A stretch of 48,676 bases of DNA from positions 1-48,676 of the IMG/VR virus record IMGVR_UViG_3300037674_000223; one strand, given 5' to 3'. Position 1 is the first letter of the stretch. Each line of letters begins with the position of its first letter. Below are positions 40,206 through 48,327 of the stretch, one piece after another. The notes beneath the pieces were generated by a model. That model had not been told where the DNA came from. It searched no databases and saw only the letters and a list, made by a program, of their open reading frames with translations. Origin of the DNA: a virus. A program made the translations under genes and the position numbers.

Positions 40206-41228
40206 ATGAGTGATTTTTTAAAAGAAATAATTAAAGAGAGTGGAAATGAATATGCAGGTTTAGTCAGTGATGGAATAGATAGCGCTGACGTTACCAGTTT
40301 TATAGATACAGGCTCTTATTCTTTTAATGCTTTATTATCAGGCAGTATTCACGGTGGATTACCATCAAATAAAATCACAGCAATTGCAGGAGAAGCGGCT
40401 ACAGGTAAAACCTTTTTCGCATTAGGCATTGTAAAGAATTTTTTAGACAAAAATAAAAACGCAGGTGTTATTTATTTTGAATCAGAAAGTGCTATATCAA
40501 AAGACATGATTGAAGGTCGTGGTGTTGATGGTAGTAGAACTGTAGTAGTACCAGTATCAACAGTACAAGAATTTAGAGCACAATCAATAAAAATTATAGA
40601 CAAATATTTAGAACAACCAGAGGATAAAAGACAACCTTTAATGTTTGTTCTAGACAGTTTAGGTATGTTATCTACTACAAAAGAAATGGAAGATACAGCC
40701 GCTGGTAAAGAAACAAGAGATATGACTAGATCACAAATAGTCAAATCAACTTTTAGAGTATTAACTTTAAAATTAGGTAAAGCAAATGTACCTATGATAA
40801 TGACCAATCACACCTACGATGTTATTGGTTCTATGTTCCCACAAAAAGAAATGGGAGGTGGCTCAGGATTAAAATACGCTGCCTCATCAATCATCTATTT
40901 AAGCAGACGTAAAGAGAAAGACGGTGCTGAAGTAATTGGTAATATTATACATTGTAAAAATTATAAATCTAGATTAACAAAAGAAAACGCCATGATAGAC
41001 GTTAAATTAACCTACAAACACGGACTTGATAAACATTATGGACTTTTAGATATGGCTGAAGCAGCTGGTATCTTTAAGAAAGTATCAACAAGGTTTGAAA
41101 CACCACAAGGTAAGGTGTTCGGTAAATCTATCAATGACGATCCAGAAAAGTATTTTACAAAAGAAATATTAAAACAAATAGATGAATATGCCAACAAAAA
41201 ATTCCGATACGGATCAGACGAAGAATAA
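40206..41228 (+). CDS. uvsX: Recombinase UvsX (RecA-like)
   Basis: Strand-exchange ATPase of 340 residues (T4: 391). Walker A is GEAATGKT (62-69), then [10 protein letters not shown], Walker [11 protein letters not shown], and the DNA-binding loop region [20 protein letters not shown] with MTNHTYD before it. It works with UvsY and UvsW. It overlaps the next gene by 47 bases. Confidence 0.95.
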   Translation: MSDFLKEIIKESGNEYAGLVSDGIDSADVTSFIDTGSYSFNALLSGSIHGGLPSNKITAIAGEAATGKTFFALGIVKNFLDKNKNAGVIYFESESAISKDMIEGRGVDGSRTVVVPVSTVQEFRAQSIKIIDKYLEQPEDKRQPLMFVLDSLGMLSTTKEMEDTAAGKETRDMTRSQIVKSTFRVLTLKLGKANVPMIMTNHTYDVIGSMFPQKEMGGGSGLKYAASSIIYLSRRKEKDGAEVIGNIIHCKNYKSRLTKENAMIDVKLTYKHGLDKHYGLLDMAEAAGIFKKVSTRFETPQGKVFGKSINDDPEKYFTKEILKQIDEYANKKFRYGSDEE

Positions 41229-41511
41229 AAAACGTTTTGTATTTGCACAAAAGACTGGTGCAGATTACACAGCGATAAAATTACTTGAAGAAAAATACAG
41301 AAATGTAATCTACAAGTATGGTAAAGTTGCGTTTGCAAAAGAAGAAGATAGCAAAGGTCACTTGCCAATGAAGTTTGATTATGATATACTATCCAATCCA
41401 GAATCAAAAGAGATTGAAAATCAAGAGTTTATAGATTATATCGGTGACATATTAATTGAAGTAATGGAAGAACAACTAAACTCTGGCAAGGTAGAATTTA
41501 CAAATGAATAA
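41182..41511 (+). CDS. Conserved-position small protein between uvsX and gp41
   Basis: A 109-residue protein overlapping uvsX by 47 bases (alternative start Met3 at 41188) and gp41 by 8. The N terminus is basic ([13 protein letters not shown]), the middle aromatic ([26 protein letters not shown]) and the C terminus acidic ([13 protein letters not shown]). Cyanophages carry a small ORF at this site too. Function not recognised; a replisome accessory role is possible by position. Confidence 0.6.
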   Translation: MNMPTKNSDTDQTKNKKRFVFAQKTGADYTAIKLLEEKYRNVIYKYGKVAFAKEEDSKGHLPMKFDYDILSNPESKEIENQEFIDYIGDILIEVMEEQLNSGKVEFTNE

Positions 41512-42874
41512 TGAACGAATTGAAATAAGTATATTAAGAAACTTGATGTACAATGAAGCGTACATGAGAAAGGCTATACCTTTCTTAAAAGAAATATACT
41601 TTGCAAAACGAGAAGAAAATATTTTGTTTACAGAAATATATGCTTTCGTATCAAAGTATAATAATCTTCCTACCAAAGAAACCATTATGGTTGAAATGGG
41701 TTATAGAAAAGATTTAAATGATGACGAAGTAAGAACAGTAAAAGATTTATTAGAAGTATTAAATCCTGAAGATGTTGACCAGAATTGGCTGATTGATACA
41801 ACAGAAAAGTTTTGTAAAGACAGAGCAGTCCATAATGCAGTATTAGAGGGTATTAAAATATTAGATAAGAAAGATAGCAAGAGATCACCAGAGGCAATAC
41901 CAAGTATCTTGGCTGACGCCTTAGCAGTTTCTTTTGATAATCATATAGGGCATGATTATTTGGCAGATAGTGATGATAGATTTAATTGGTATCATACTAA
42001 AGAGAAAAAATTCCAATTTGATTTAAGTTATTTTAATAGAATTACAAAAGGTGGTGTTCCAAGTAAGACTTTGAACATTGCATTGGCAGGTACAGGTGTA
42101 GGTAAGTCTTTGTTTATGTGTCATTGTGCTAGTAGTTTTTTAGCACAAGGTTTAAATGTATTGTATATCACTTTAGAAATGGCAGAGGAAAGAATTGCAG
42201 AAAGAATAGACGCTAATTTATTAGATGTATCTATGGACGATCTCCATGATATGCCTAAATCTTTATACGAAGATAAACTTAAAAGGTTACAAGATAAAAC
42301 TAAAGGTCAATTTATCATTAAAGAATATCCAACAGCGTCTGCTCATAGTGGACATTTTAGAGCATTATTAAATGAACTTGCTTTAAAGAAATCTTTTAAA
42401 CCACAAGTATTGTTTATAGATTATTTAAACATATGTGCTTCAAGTAGATTTAAAGGTGGTAATATATCATCATACTTTTATATTAAGGCTATCGCTGAAG
42501 AATTAAGAGGTCTAGCAGTAGAGTTTGATTTACCTATTTTCAGTGCTACACAAACAACTAGAACTGGTTATACAAGTACAGATATTGGTTTAGAAGATAC
42601 AGCAGAGTCTTTTGGTTTACCAGCAACGGCTGACTTTATGTTTGCTCTACAATCAAACGAGGAATTAGAACAACTAGGTCAAATGAAAGTAAAACAATTA
42701 AAGAATAGATATAATGACCCAGCAATTAATAGATCATTTATTGTAGGTGTAGATAGATCAAAAATGAAATTATATGATGTACAAAACACAGCTCAAAATA
42801 TAGTAGATAAAGGAACTGAAAGTAAACCAGAAGGAAAAAATCCTTATGATAAGTTTTCAGATTTTAAAGTATGA
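41504..42874 (+). CDS. gp41: Replicative DNA helicase gp41 (DnaB-like)
   Basis: Hexameric 5'-3' helicase of 456 residues (T4: 475). An N-terminal helical domain is followed by the RecA-like motor: FNRITKGGVPSKTLNIALA, Walker A GTGVGKS (196-202), LYITLEMAEERIAERIDANLL, Walker B LFIDYLNICAS, and IFSATQTTR with a downstream arginine finger. The end is low-complexity and overlaps the next gene by 4 bases. Confidence 0.96.
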   Translation: MNNERIEISILRNLMYNEAYMRKAIPFLKEIYFAKREENILFTEIYAFVSKYNNLPTKETIMVEMGYRKDLNDDEVRTVKDLLEVLNPEDVDQNWLIDTTEKFCKDRAVHNAVLEGIKILDKKDSKRSPEAIPSILADALAVSFDNHIGHDYLADSDDRFNWYHTKEKKFQFDLSYFNRITKGGVPSKTLNIALAGTGVGKSLFMCHCASSFLAQGLNVLYITLEMAEERIAERIDANLLDVSMDDLHDMPKSLYEDKLKRLQDKTKGQFIIKEYPTASAHSGHFRALLNELALKKSFKPQVLFIDYLNICASSRFKGGNISSYFYIKAIAEELRGLAVEFDLPIFSATQTTRTGYTSTDIGLEDTAESFGLPATADFMFALQSNEELEQLGQMKVKQLKNRYNDPAINRSFIVGVDRSKMKLYDVQNTAQNIVDKGTESKPEGKNPYDKFSDFKV

Positions 42875-43377
42875 TAAAAACTATTATAACATTTCTATTC
42901 ATTTCAGGTGTTCTTGCTTTGGGGAGAATTATTCCACACCCACCAAACTTTACACCAATTTTAGCAACAGCAATTTTTACTCCATATATAATTAAAGATA
43001 AATGGATTGCAATGTCAATTCCATTATTAGCAATGTTTATTGCAGATTTAGTTATAGGTTTTCATCCATATATGTTATGGGTGTATGGAGCAATAGGTTT
43101 ATCAACTTTAATTAGTAATTGGTCAATGAAGTTTAATAAAAAATATATTCAATTAGGTGTAATGGCAATTATATCTTCTGTACTATTTTTTATAATTACT
43201 AATTTTGCAGTATGGGTTATGTGGGATAATTATCCAAAAACAATTGATGGTTTAGTAATGTGCTATACTATGGCAATACCCTTTTTTCAAAACACATTAT
43301 TATCAACTATGCTATATACAACACTTATAGTTTTAACAGTACAGAAAGGAATGAAATATGCGAACAATTATATTTAG
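42871..43377 (+). CDS. Multi-span membrane protein (DUF6580-like)
   Basis: A 168-residue protein with about five hydrophobic spans. The start, GRIIPHPPNFTPILATAIF, and FIADLVIGFHPYMLWVYGAIGL resemble a family of small bacterial inner-membrane proteins of unknown function (DUF6580-like), found in alphaproteobacteria and others. A host-derived gene inserted after the helicase is plausible. It overlaps gp41 (ATGA) and the following lipoprotein gene. Confidence 0.65.
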   Translation: MIKTIITFLFISGVLALGRIIPHPPNFTPILATAIFTPYIIKDKWIAMSIPLLAMFIADLVIGFHPYMLWVYGAIGLSTLISNWSMKFNKKYIQLGVMAIISSVLFFIITNFAVWVMWDNYPKTIDGLVMCYTMAIPFFQNTLLSTMLYTTLIVLTVQKGMKYANNYI

Positions 43378-43540
43378 TTTATTATTAATAATTGGATTAG
43401 CTGGATGTTCAAGTCAAACATTTAAACCAGATACTACTACATTAAAATATGGTAATACTGGACAAGATGGCGATAGTGTTAATGGAGATTACAATTCAGA
43501 GAATTTTACTATAACACAAACATTTAAGTGGTCACAATAA
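43358..43540 (+). CDS. Small lipoprotein
   Basis: A 60-residue protein with a signal peptide and lipobox LAGC (Cys17), so it should be lipid-anchored after cleavage. The mature part is 44 residues, Asp/Gly/Asn/Thr-rich (GNTGQDGDSVNGDYN). The ATG lies inside the end of the membrane-protein gene, with GAAAGGAA upstream. Phage lipoproteins often serve superinfection exclusion or lysis; that role is inference. Confidence 0.8.
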   Translation: MRTIIFSLLLIIGLAGCSSQTFKPDTTTLKYGNTGQDGDSVNGDYNSENFTITQTFKWSQ

Positions 43541-43554
43541 AAGGAGATATATAA

Positions 43555-43677
43555 ATGAAAAAACTTTGGAATTGGAAAATAAATCTAATACGAAAGTATC
43601 CAGTATGGTGTGCTTATGCTGCCTGGATTGAAGGTCTAATAATAGGATTATTAATTTATCATTTCTTTATTAAATAA
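43555..43677 (+). CDS. 40-residue membrane peptide with EGxIIGL motif
   Basis: A short ORF (ATG 43555, TAA 43675) with an AAAGGAG ribosome site. The first half is basic and aromatic (MKKLWNWKINLIRKYPVWC), the second a membrane span AAWIEGLIIGLLIYHFF. It shares layout and the W-x-E-G-x-I-I-G-L motif with the 38-residue peptide at 13244. Its neighbours are other envelope proteins. Confidence 0.65.
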   Translation: MKKLWNWKINLIRKYPVWCAYAAWIEGLIIGLLIYHFFIK

Positions 43678-43679
43678 TT

Positions 43680-43940
43680 ATGCCAAAAATACAAAAAGTA
43701 AGATTTAGTAAAAGCGATAGACGACCAAGAAAAGTCTATCCTAAATTATCATATACTAAAGGTATGATTAAAAAAGGACGAAAAATACTATGGCAAGTTA
43801 AAGAAATACCTACCAATAGTATAGTCGCAACTTACTTTTTTGAGGAAGACGCAGATAAATTAGTTAAGTTTCAAAACAAAAATAAAGTATGGGAAAAGAA
43901 CGGCGGTATCCCTAAAATGTTCTGGATTAACGAGCATTAA
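43680..43940 (+). CDS. Small basic protein, unrecognised
   Basis: An 86-residue basic protein (FSKSDRRPRKVYPKLSYTKG, then KILWQVKEIPTNSIVATYFFEEDADKL), with a beta-hairpin-like middle reminiscent of small DNA- or RNA-binding phage proteins. It starts 2 bases after the membrane peptide. Family not recognised. Confidence 0.6.
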   Translation: MPKIQKVRFSKSDRRPRKVYPKLSYTKGMIKKGRKILWQVKEIPTNSIVATYFFEEDADKLVKFQNKNKVWEKNGGIPKMFWINEH

Positions 43941-43955
43941 CTCTTGCCTCTTTCT

Positions 43956-43963
43956 TATAAATA
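43956..43963 (+). promoter_or_regulatory. Late promoter TATAAATA at 43.96 kb
   Basis: Exact TATAAATA 17 bases before the ATG at 43981; the leader is very short (about 10 bases, with AAGAAAGAA). It marks the return to late transcription. Confidence 0.75.
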
Positions 43964-43980
43964 TGGTATAAGAAAGAATT

Positions 43981-45402
43981 ATGGCGTACAATTTAGCAAC
44001 GGTTTCAACATTAGAACAACACGTACCATCAAATATTAAAGGTGAGTTTACATCTTTATTAAAGTTAATGGTAGAGGGCGCCTACTATGGCGATGATTCT
44101 CCTGTTACAAAGTCTAGAGTATATACAGTTAAAGTATCTCCAGACAATCTAAAAAAAGTCCTACCTACATTAGAAAAAAAGTATACAGCAAAAGTTAAGC
44201 AAGGCGCCAAGAAGTCTGCTGACTTTATAGTACAAGATTATAAGATTAGATTTATAGAAACAGGTAAGAAATCTGTAAAACAATTAGACGCACAAGTTGT
44301 ACAGAAACAAGAAAGAGCCTCACTTTGGATTATTAAAAGATCATTAAAAGATAAGGTTAGATATAAAAGTGCTGAAGATATATCTAGAGACAAGAAATAT
44401 AAAGAACTAGTGGCGATATATCCAGATGTTATGGAAGATGGTTGGTTAGATAGTTTTTATGCACAACAAAAAAAGATGTTAGAAATTTTTAGAGGTAAAA
44501 CTTTTACAGAATATAATAGAGACGGTGGTTTTATGGATTATATCTCTAATTTAATAAGAGATAAGTTTAAGATTTCAAAAAAAGATAGTTGGAATCCTGC
44601 CGATATTTGGTTAATAAACAATGAGAGTACTGTTAAACGAACTATAAACAAAGCTATGGAAGGAAAGTCAGTATCTATTTCTAAACTAAATGATGTGATG
44701 AAGATATTATATTCAAAACATAAAGTAGCAGGCATATCATTAAAGAAAGTTACCAGTAAAGAGGCAAGATTTGAAGAAGTAAATACTAAAAACGCATTAA
44801 TGAAAGACAGTAAGTTTGTGATGAAGTTATCTAGATCAGTTATGAAAATGACAAACAAATCAGACAAAACATTATCATCAGCTGATATGAGAATAGATAT
44901 TAAATCATCTAACGATGTTTGCGAGTTTCAAATTAGACAAAACGGAAAAGGATTTAATCAGAATTTAAAATTTGATGGTAAATTTAAAGGTGCTGGTGCA
45001 GCTCGTATAGGTAAAGTACCAGTAGATTTATTAGCCAAGTTAATGGCAGAGTATGGTATAGGAAATAATAGAAAATTATTCTTTGTGAATAATCATAATC
45101 TATATCCTAAATCATTAGCAGAATTTGACAAAGTAAAAAATATATATAAGGCAAGATTTGATGTAGTCAATAAACATACAGATACAGGTATACCAGCGTC
45201 AGCATTTATTGGTAATATGTTGAAGTCGTATAACTCTCCAGATTTAAGGAACGGTGTATCTCATACTAAATTAATGGAGTTAGATTTCTTATATGTTATA
45301 TACGCTATACCAACAATAAAAAGAAATAAAATGCTAACGGACATGGTGTTTTTGGCAGAGAAACGAGGGCAACAATTTGGTCCATTTGGCAAGTTGTACT
45401 AG
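43981..45402 (+). CDS. Unrecognised late protein, 473 residues
   Basis: A basic, mixed alpha/beta protein of 473 residues under a late promoter. Visible segments: a Lys-rich N-terminal half (KKVLPTLEKKYTAKVKQGAK), DMRIDIKSSNDVCEFQIRQN, and an ordered C-terminal third (RIGKVPVDLLAKLMAEYGIG, MELDFLYVIYAIP, MVFLAEKRGQQFGPFGKLY). Similar large ORFs occur near the KxDG protein gene in marine T4-like phages. Timing suggests a virion component or an internal head protein. No catalytic motif recognised. Confidence 0.65.
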   Translation: MAYNLATVSTLEQHVPSNIKGEFTSLLKLMVEGAYYGDDSPVTKSRVYTVKVSPDNLKKVLPTLEKKYTAKVKQGAKKSADFIVQDYKIRFIETGKKSVKQLDAQVVQKQERASLWIIKRSLKDKVRYKSAEDISRDKKYKELVAIYPDVMEDGWLDSFYAQQKKMLEIFRGKTFTEYNRDGGFMDYISNLIRDKFKISKKDSWNPADIWLINNESTVKRTINKAMEGKSVSISKLNDVMKILYSKHKVAGISLKKVTSKEARFEEVNTKNALMKDSKFVMKLSRSVMKMTNKSDKTLSSADMRIDIKSSNDVCEFQIRQNGKGFNQNLKFDGKFKGAGAARIGKVPVDLLAKLMAEYGIGNNRKLFFVNNHNLYPKSLAEFDKVKNIYKARFDVVNKHTDTGIPASAFIGNMLKSYNSPDLRNGVSHTKLMELDFLYVIYAIPTIKRNKMLTDMVFLAEKRGQQFGPFGKLY

Positions 45403-45410
45403 TATAAATA
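45403..45410 (+). promoter_or_regulatory. Late promoter TATAAATA at 45.4 kb
   Basis: Exact TATAAATA directly after the preceding stop and 62 bases before the ATG at 45473. The promoter is followed by an AT-rich leader and a GAAGGAAAA ribosome site. Confidence 0.75.
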
Positions 45411-45472
45411 GTGGTAATTAGTGCTTTATTAAATGAGAGAGTGAATTAATTTATGGAAAGAATGAAGGAAAA

Positions 45473-46693
45473 ATGTTTAATTTTAAAGGTTTCATTACAA
45501 AGGAAAAGAATACACACCTAGAACATCTAGAAGATGACATAATCAATAGAGGTTCCAGAGGTGGAGATAATGCTATAAAGTTTCTAAAGTCAGTTAGAAA
45601 CATGTTAGTAGGGTCTTCTGGAGCTAGAGTAAATATGTCTGTCAAGTGGGACGGAGCTCCTGCTATTATATGTGGTATAAATCCAGAAAACGGTAAATTC
45701 TTTGTTGGTACTAAATCAGTATTCAACGTCAAGCCAAAAATCAATTACACACCAGGAGATATTATGAGTAATCATGCAGGTGTTGTAGGCGATAAACTAA
45801 AAGTTTGTTTAAGAGAATTAAAAAAATTAAGAATAAGAGGTATCTACCAAGGAGATTTACTCTTTACAAACGATATAAAATACCAAGTTATAGATGGCGA
45901 GTCTATGATAACTTTCACACCAAATACAATCACATATGCAGTACAAGCAAGTAGCAGTATTGGTAGAAAAATTAGAAGAGCAAGAATGGGAATTGTATTT
46001 CATACAGCTTATCATGGTAAAGATATGAAAAGTTTAAGTGCTGGTTTTGGTACAATAACAGGTAGATCAGGTTCTTCAGCAGTGTGGTTAGCAAGTGCTG
46101 GATATACCGATACATCTGGATCATCAACGTTTACTAAAGGAGAACTATCTAGATTTGATGGTCTAATTAGAATGGCTGAAGGTTCTTTAGGTAAAGCTTC
46201 ATCTATATTAAATGAAATGTCAAGATCAAATGATTCGTTATCAGTAGGTTTTAGATTGAAGGCTTTCTTTAATCATTATATTAGAAACACACAAGGCCAT
46301 ATGGGTAAGGTTAAACAACTCCAAAAAATGTTCAGAGACTATTATGGAAATATTTTAAGAGAAGAAATAGCAACTAGAAAAACCGAAAAAGGTAAACAAA
46401 AATATAGAGATATATTAGATACTAATTTAAAATGGATTGATAGAAATGAATCAGCATTGTACTTTGCTATAGCTTCTCACGTAAGTTTAGGTAATGCAAA
46501 GAACTTTTTAATATCAAAGTTATCACAAATACAAAGTATAGGTCATTTTATTAGAACATCAAATGGTTTTAAAGTAACCAATCCAGAGGGTTATGTTGCA
46601 GTAGATAGATCAGCTGGTGCAGTTAAACTTGTAGATAGATTAGAATTTAGTAGAGCAAACTTTACTATTGCTAAAGATTGGGTAAAAGGATAA
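45473..46693 (+). CDS. Nucleotidyltransferase-like (KxDG) late protein
   Basis: A 406-residue protein. MSVKWDGAPAIICG (Lys58, Asp60, Gly61) matches motif I (KxDG) of ATP-dependent ligases and capping enzymes, with GTKSVFN, GIYQGDLLF (a motif III-like D/E position) and RMGIVFHTAYHG downstream in ligase order. The start MFNFKGFITKE, followed by NTHLEHLEDDI, is typical of a phage family of unknown function (DUF6267-like). Ligase or adenylyltransferase activity is inferred from the motif only. Confidence 0.6.
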   Translation: MFNFKGFITKEKNTHLEHLEDDIINRGSRGGDNAIKFLKSVRNMLVGSSGARVNMSVKWDGAPAIICGINPENGKFFVGTKSVFNVKPKINYTPGDIMSNHAGVVGDKLKVCLRELKKLRIRGIYQGDLLFTNDIKYQVIDGESMITFTPNTITYAVQASSSIGRKIRRARMGIVFHTAYHGKDMKSLSAGFGTITGRSGSSAVWLASAGYTDTSGSSTFTKGELSRFDGLIRMAEGSLGKASSILNEMSRSNDSLSVGFRLKAFFNHYIRNTQGHMGKVKQLQKMFRDYYGNILREEIATRKTEKGKQKYRDILDTNLKWIDRNESALYFAIASHVSLGNAKNFLISKLSQIQSIGHFIRTSNGFKVTNPEGYVAVDRSAGAVKLVDRLEFSRANFTIAKDWVKG

Positions 46694-46830
46694 TGAATAA
46701 TATTTACAGTGCTACGCATGATTTTTTATCAGCACCAATAGAAAAAGAAAAGAAAAGAAAAAAGAAAAGTAATAAAGCATATGCTTATTTTCTTCTTAAA
46801 AAAAAGAGAATGCAAAGAAAAAGAAAATGA
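46693..46830 (+). CDS. 45-residue very basic peptide
   Basis: A short ORF (ATG 46693, TGA 46828) overlapping the preceding stop (TAATG) and the adenylate kinase ATG (ATGA). Of 45 residues roughly two fifths are Lys or Arg (KEKKRKKKSNK, KKKRMQRKRK). Overlap at both ends suggests a coupled real gene. A DNA- or RNA-condensing role is a guess from charge. Confidence 0.5.
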   Translation: MNNIYSATHDFLSAPIEKEKKRKKKSNKAYAYFLLKKKRMQRKRK

Positions 46831-47411
46831 AATCATTTATAGAGTACATAAACAAATTTTTAGAAGAAGCTAGACAACCAAAAATTATTTTAATTGGTGG
46901 TCCAGGCAGTGGTAAATCTACATATGCAAAATTTATAACAAAAGAATTTAATATACCACACATATACCCAGGTGAACTATTGAGAAAAGAGAAAGAAAAA
47001 GGTGGTGAAATGGCCAAAAGATTATCTAATTTAGGTAAAGGTCACTTTGCTCCAAATGATATAGTTTTAAAACTTGTATTTGACGCCGTTGACAAAACAG
47101 ATGGTTTTGTATTTGATGGCTTTCCAAGATATATGCAACAAGTTAGAGACATGGAAAAGAAAGGTATTGATATAGATAATGTGGTATTTTTAGATGTAAG
47201 TCAGGAAGAAGTTATCAAAAGACTAACTGCTAGAGGTAGAGTTGATGATAAACCTGATGTTATTAAAGACAGAATTGCTTTATATAAAAAAGAAACAGGT
47301 CCTGTGGTTGACTACTACAGAGATAAACCTGGTTTCGTATCTATTAAAGCAGAAGGTGATACGCCGGAGAATATAGCTAAAGAGATAATAAATAAGGTTA
47401 AAAACAAATAA
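46827..47411 (+). CDS. adk: Adenylate kinase with N-terminal capsid-targeting-like peptide
   Basis: Interconverts AMP, ADP and ATP. The P-loop GGPGSGKST (24-32), the AMP site IYPGELLRKE, FDGFPRYMQQ and a short lid with RLTARGRVDDKPDVIKDRI are all present; 194 residues is the usual size once the start is removed. The first 14 residues (MKSFIEYINKFLEE) are extra and resemble the capsid-targeting sequences of T4 internal head proteins (MKTYQEFIAEA type), ending in an L-x-E site. Confidence 0.92.
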   Translation: MKSFIEYINKFLEEARQPKIILIGGPGSGKSTYAKFITKEFNIPHIYPGELLRKEKEKGGEMAKRLSNLGKGHFAPNDIVLKLVFDAVDKTDGFVFDGFPRYMQQVRDMEKKGIDIDNVVFLDVSQEEVIKRLTARGRVDDKPDVIKDRIALYKKETGPVVDYYRDKPGFVSIKAEGDTPENIAKEIINKVKNK

Positions 47412-47427
47412 TGAAAAGGAGAATAGA

Positions 47428-47667
47428 ATGAGTGTTAAAAATGAAATAAAATTTCCAACACCAGAACCAGAAGATAATTCAATCAATGGTTTTAATACAA
47501 CAGTTGATGTATTAGAGGCGGTGAAAGAAAATATTGCTAATGATAATAAAGATGTAGCGATTGATATGATTAATCAATTACTTAATGCTGGAAGTGGTGC
47601 ATTTGGACCACAAGCACCTGAAGTTGATGAAACTAATACAGACATTAGACAAGAAGAAATAAATTAA
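47428..47667 (+). CDS. Small acidic protein, unrecognised
   Basis: A 79-residue acidic protein with an AAAGGAG ribosome site. Pro/Glu-rich start (KFPTPEPEDN), a helical middle (VDVLEAVKENIANDNKDVAIDMINQLL) and a loose acidic tail. It is followed closely by the SufE-like gene. Family not recognised. Confidence 0.6.
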   Translation: MSVKNEIKFPTPEPEDNSINGFNTTVDVLEAVKENIANDNKDVAIDMINQLLNAGSGAFGPQAPEVDETNTDIRQEEIN

Positions 47668-47676
47668 GGAGATATA

Positions 47677-48327
47677 ATGTATATAAAAGGTGGTATGAAA
47701 AAACTATCCAAAGCAATTGCAAAGTCAGCTAAAGAAAATATGGATGCTGAAATAAAAATTGCAGAACAAGAGGAGAAAGAAATGATGGAAGCAGAGAAGA
47801 CGCCTGTATTTGGCGACAGTCAAATGGCCGGCATGTCAATCCAGGAAAAGCTTGGTACATGGAGCCATAATTTTTCTCAATTGGATGACAAAGAAAAGTT
47901 TTACTATATGCTAGAACAAGGACGTGGCATAGTTAAACTTGATGACGATAAAAGAATAAACGGTTATAGAATATATGGTTGTGTAAGCCAAGTATGGTTA
48001 TTACCACAGCTTAAAGGTGAAAACATGGAATTTGAAGTAGACGCTGATTCTCACGAGGCAAGAGGAGCAATGTATATACTTCAATCAATTTTATCAGGTC
48101 ACCCACCAAAAGAAATTTTGGAAGTGGACGATAATCAAATTGCTGGTATAGGTTTCATAGATGTATTAACTCCAAAAAGACGAGACGGTCTTTTCGCAGT
48201 TGTTAATGCTATAAGAGACTATGCTAAAGACATGAACGAAATAATGGTAGAGCAAACTCAAGCTGAACAAGTGGTAGATGAAAAACCGTCAAAAAAATAT
48301 AAGAAGTATACAAAAGCGGGGGAGTAA
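47677..48327 (+). CDS. SufE-like sulfur acceptor protein
   Basis: SufE takes sulfur from the cysteine desulfurase SufS and raises its activity in Fe-S cluster assembly. Residues about 55-205 carry the fold: MSIQEKLGTWSHNFSQLDDKEKFYYMLE, then RIYGCVSQVWLLPQL (acceptor Cys102 in GCxSQVW), FEVDADSHEARGAMYILQSIL and FIDVLTPKRRDGLFAVVNAI (typical LTPxRRxG). The N-terminal 55 residues (coiled, charged) and the Lys-rich C-terminal tail are extra. AAGGAGATATA ribosome site. Confidence 0.85.
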   Translation: MYIKGGMKKLSKAIAKSAKENMDAEIKIAEQEEKEMMEAEKTPVFGDSQMAGMSIQEKLGTWSHNFSQLDDKEKFYYMLEQGRGIVKLDDDKRINGYRIYGCVSQVWLLPQLKGENMEFEVDADSHEARGAMYILQSILSGHPPKEILEVDDNQIAGIGFIDVLTPKRRDGLFAVVNAIRDYAKDMNEIMVEQTQAEQVVDEKPSKKYKKYTKAGE

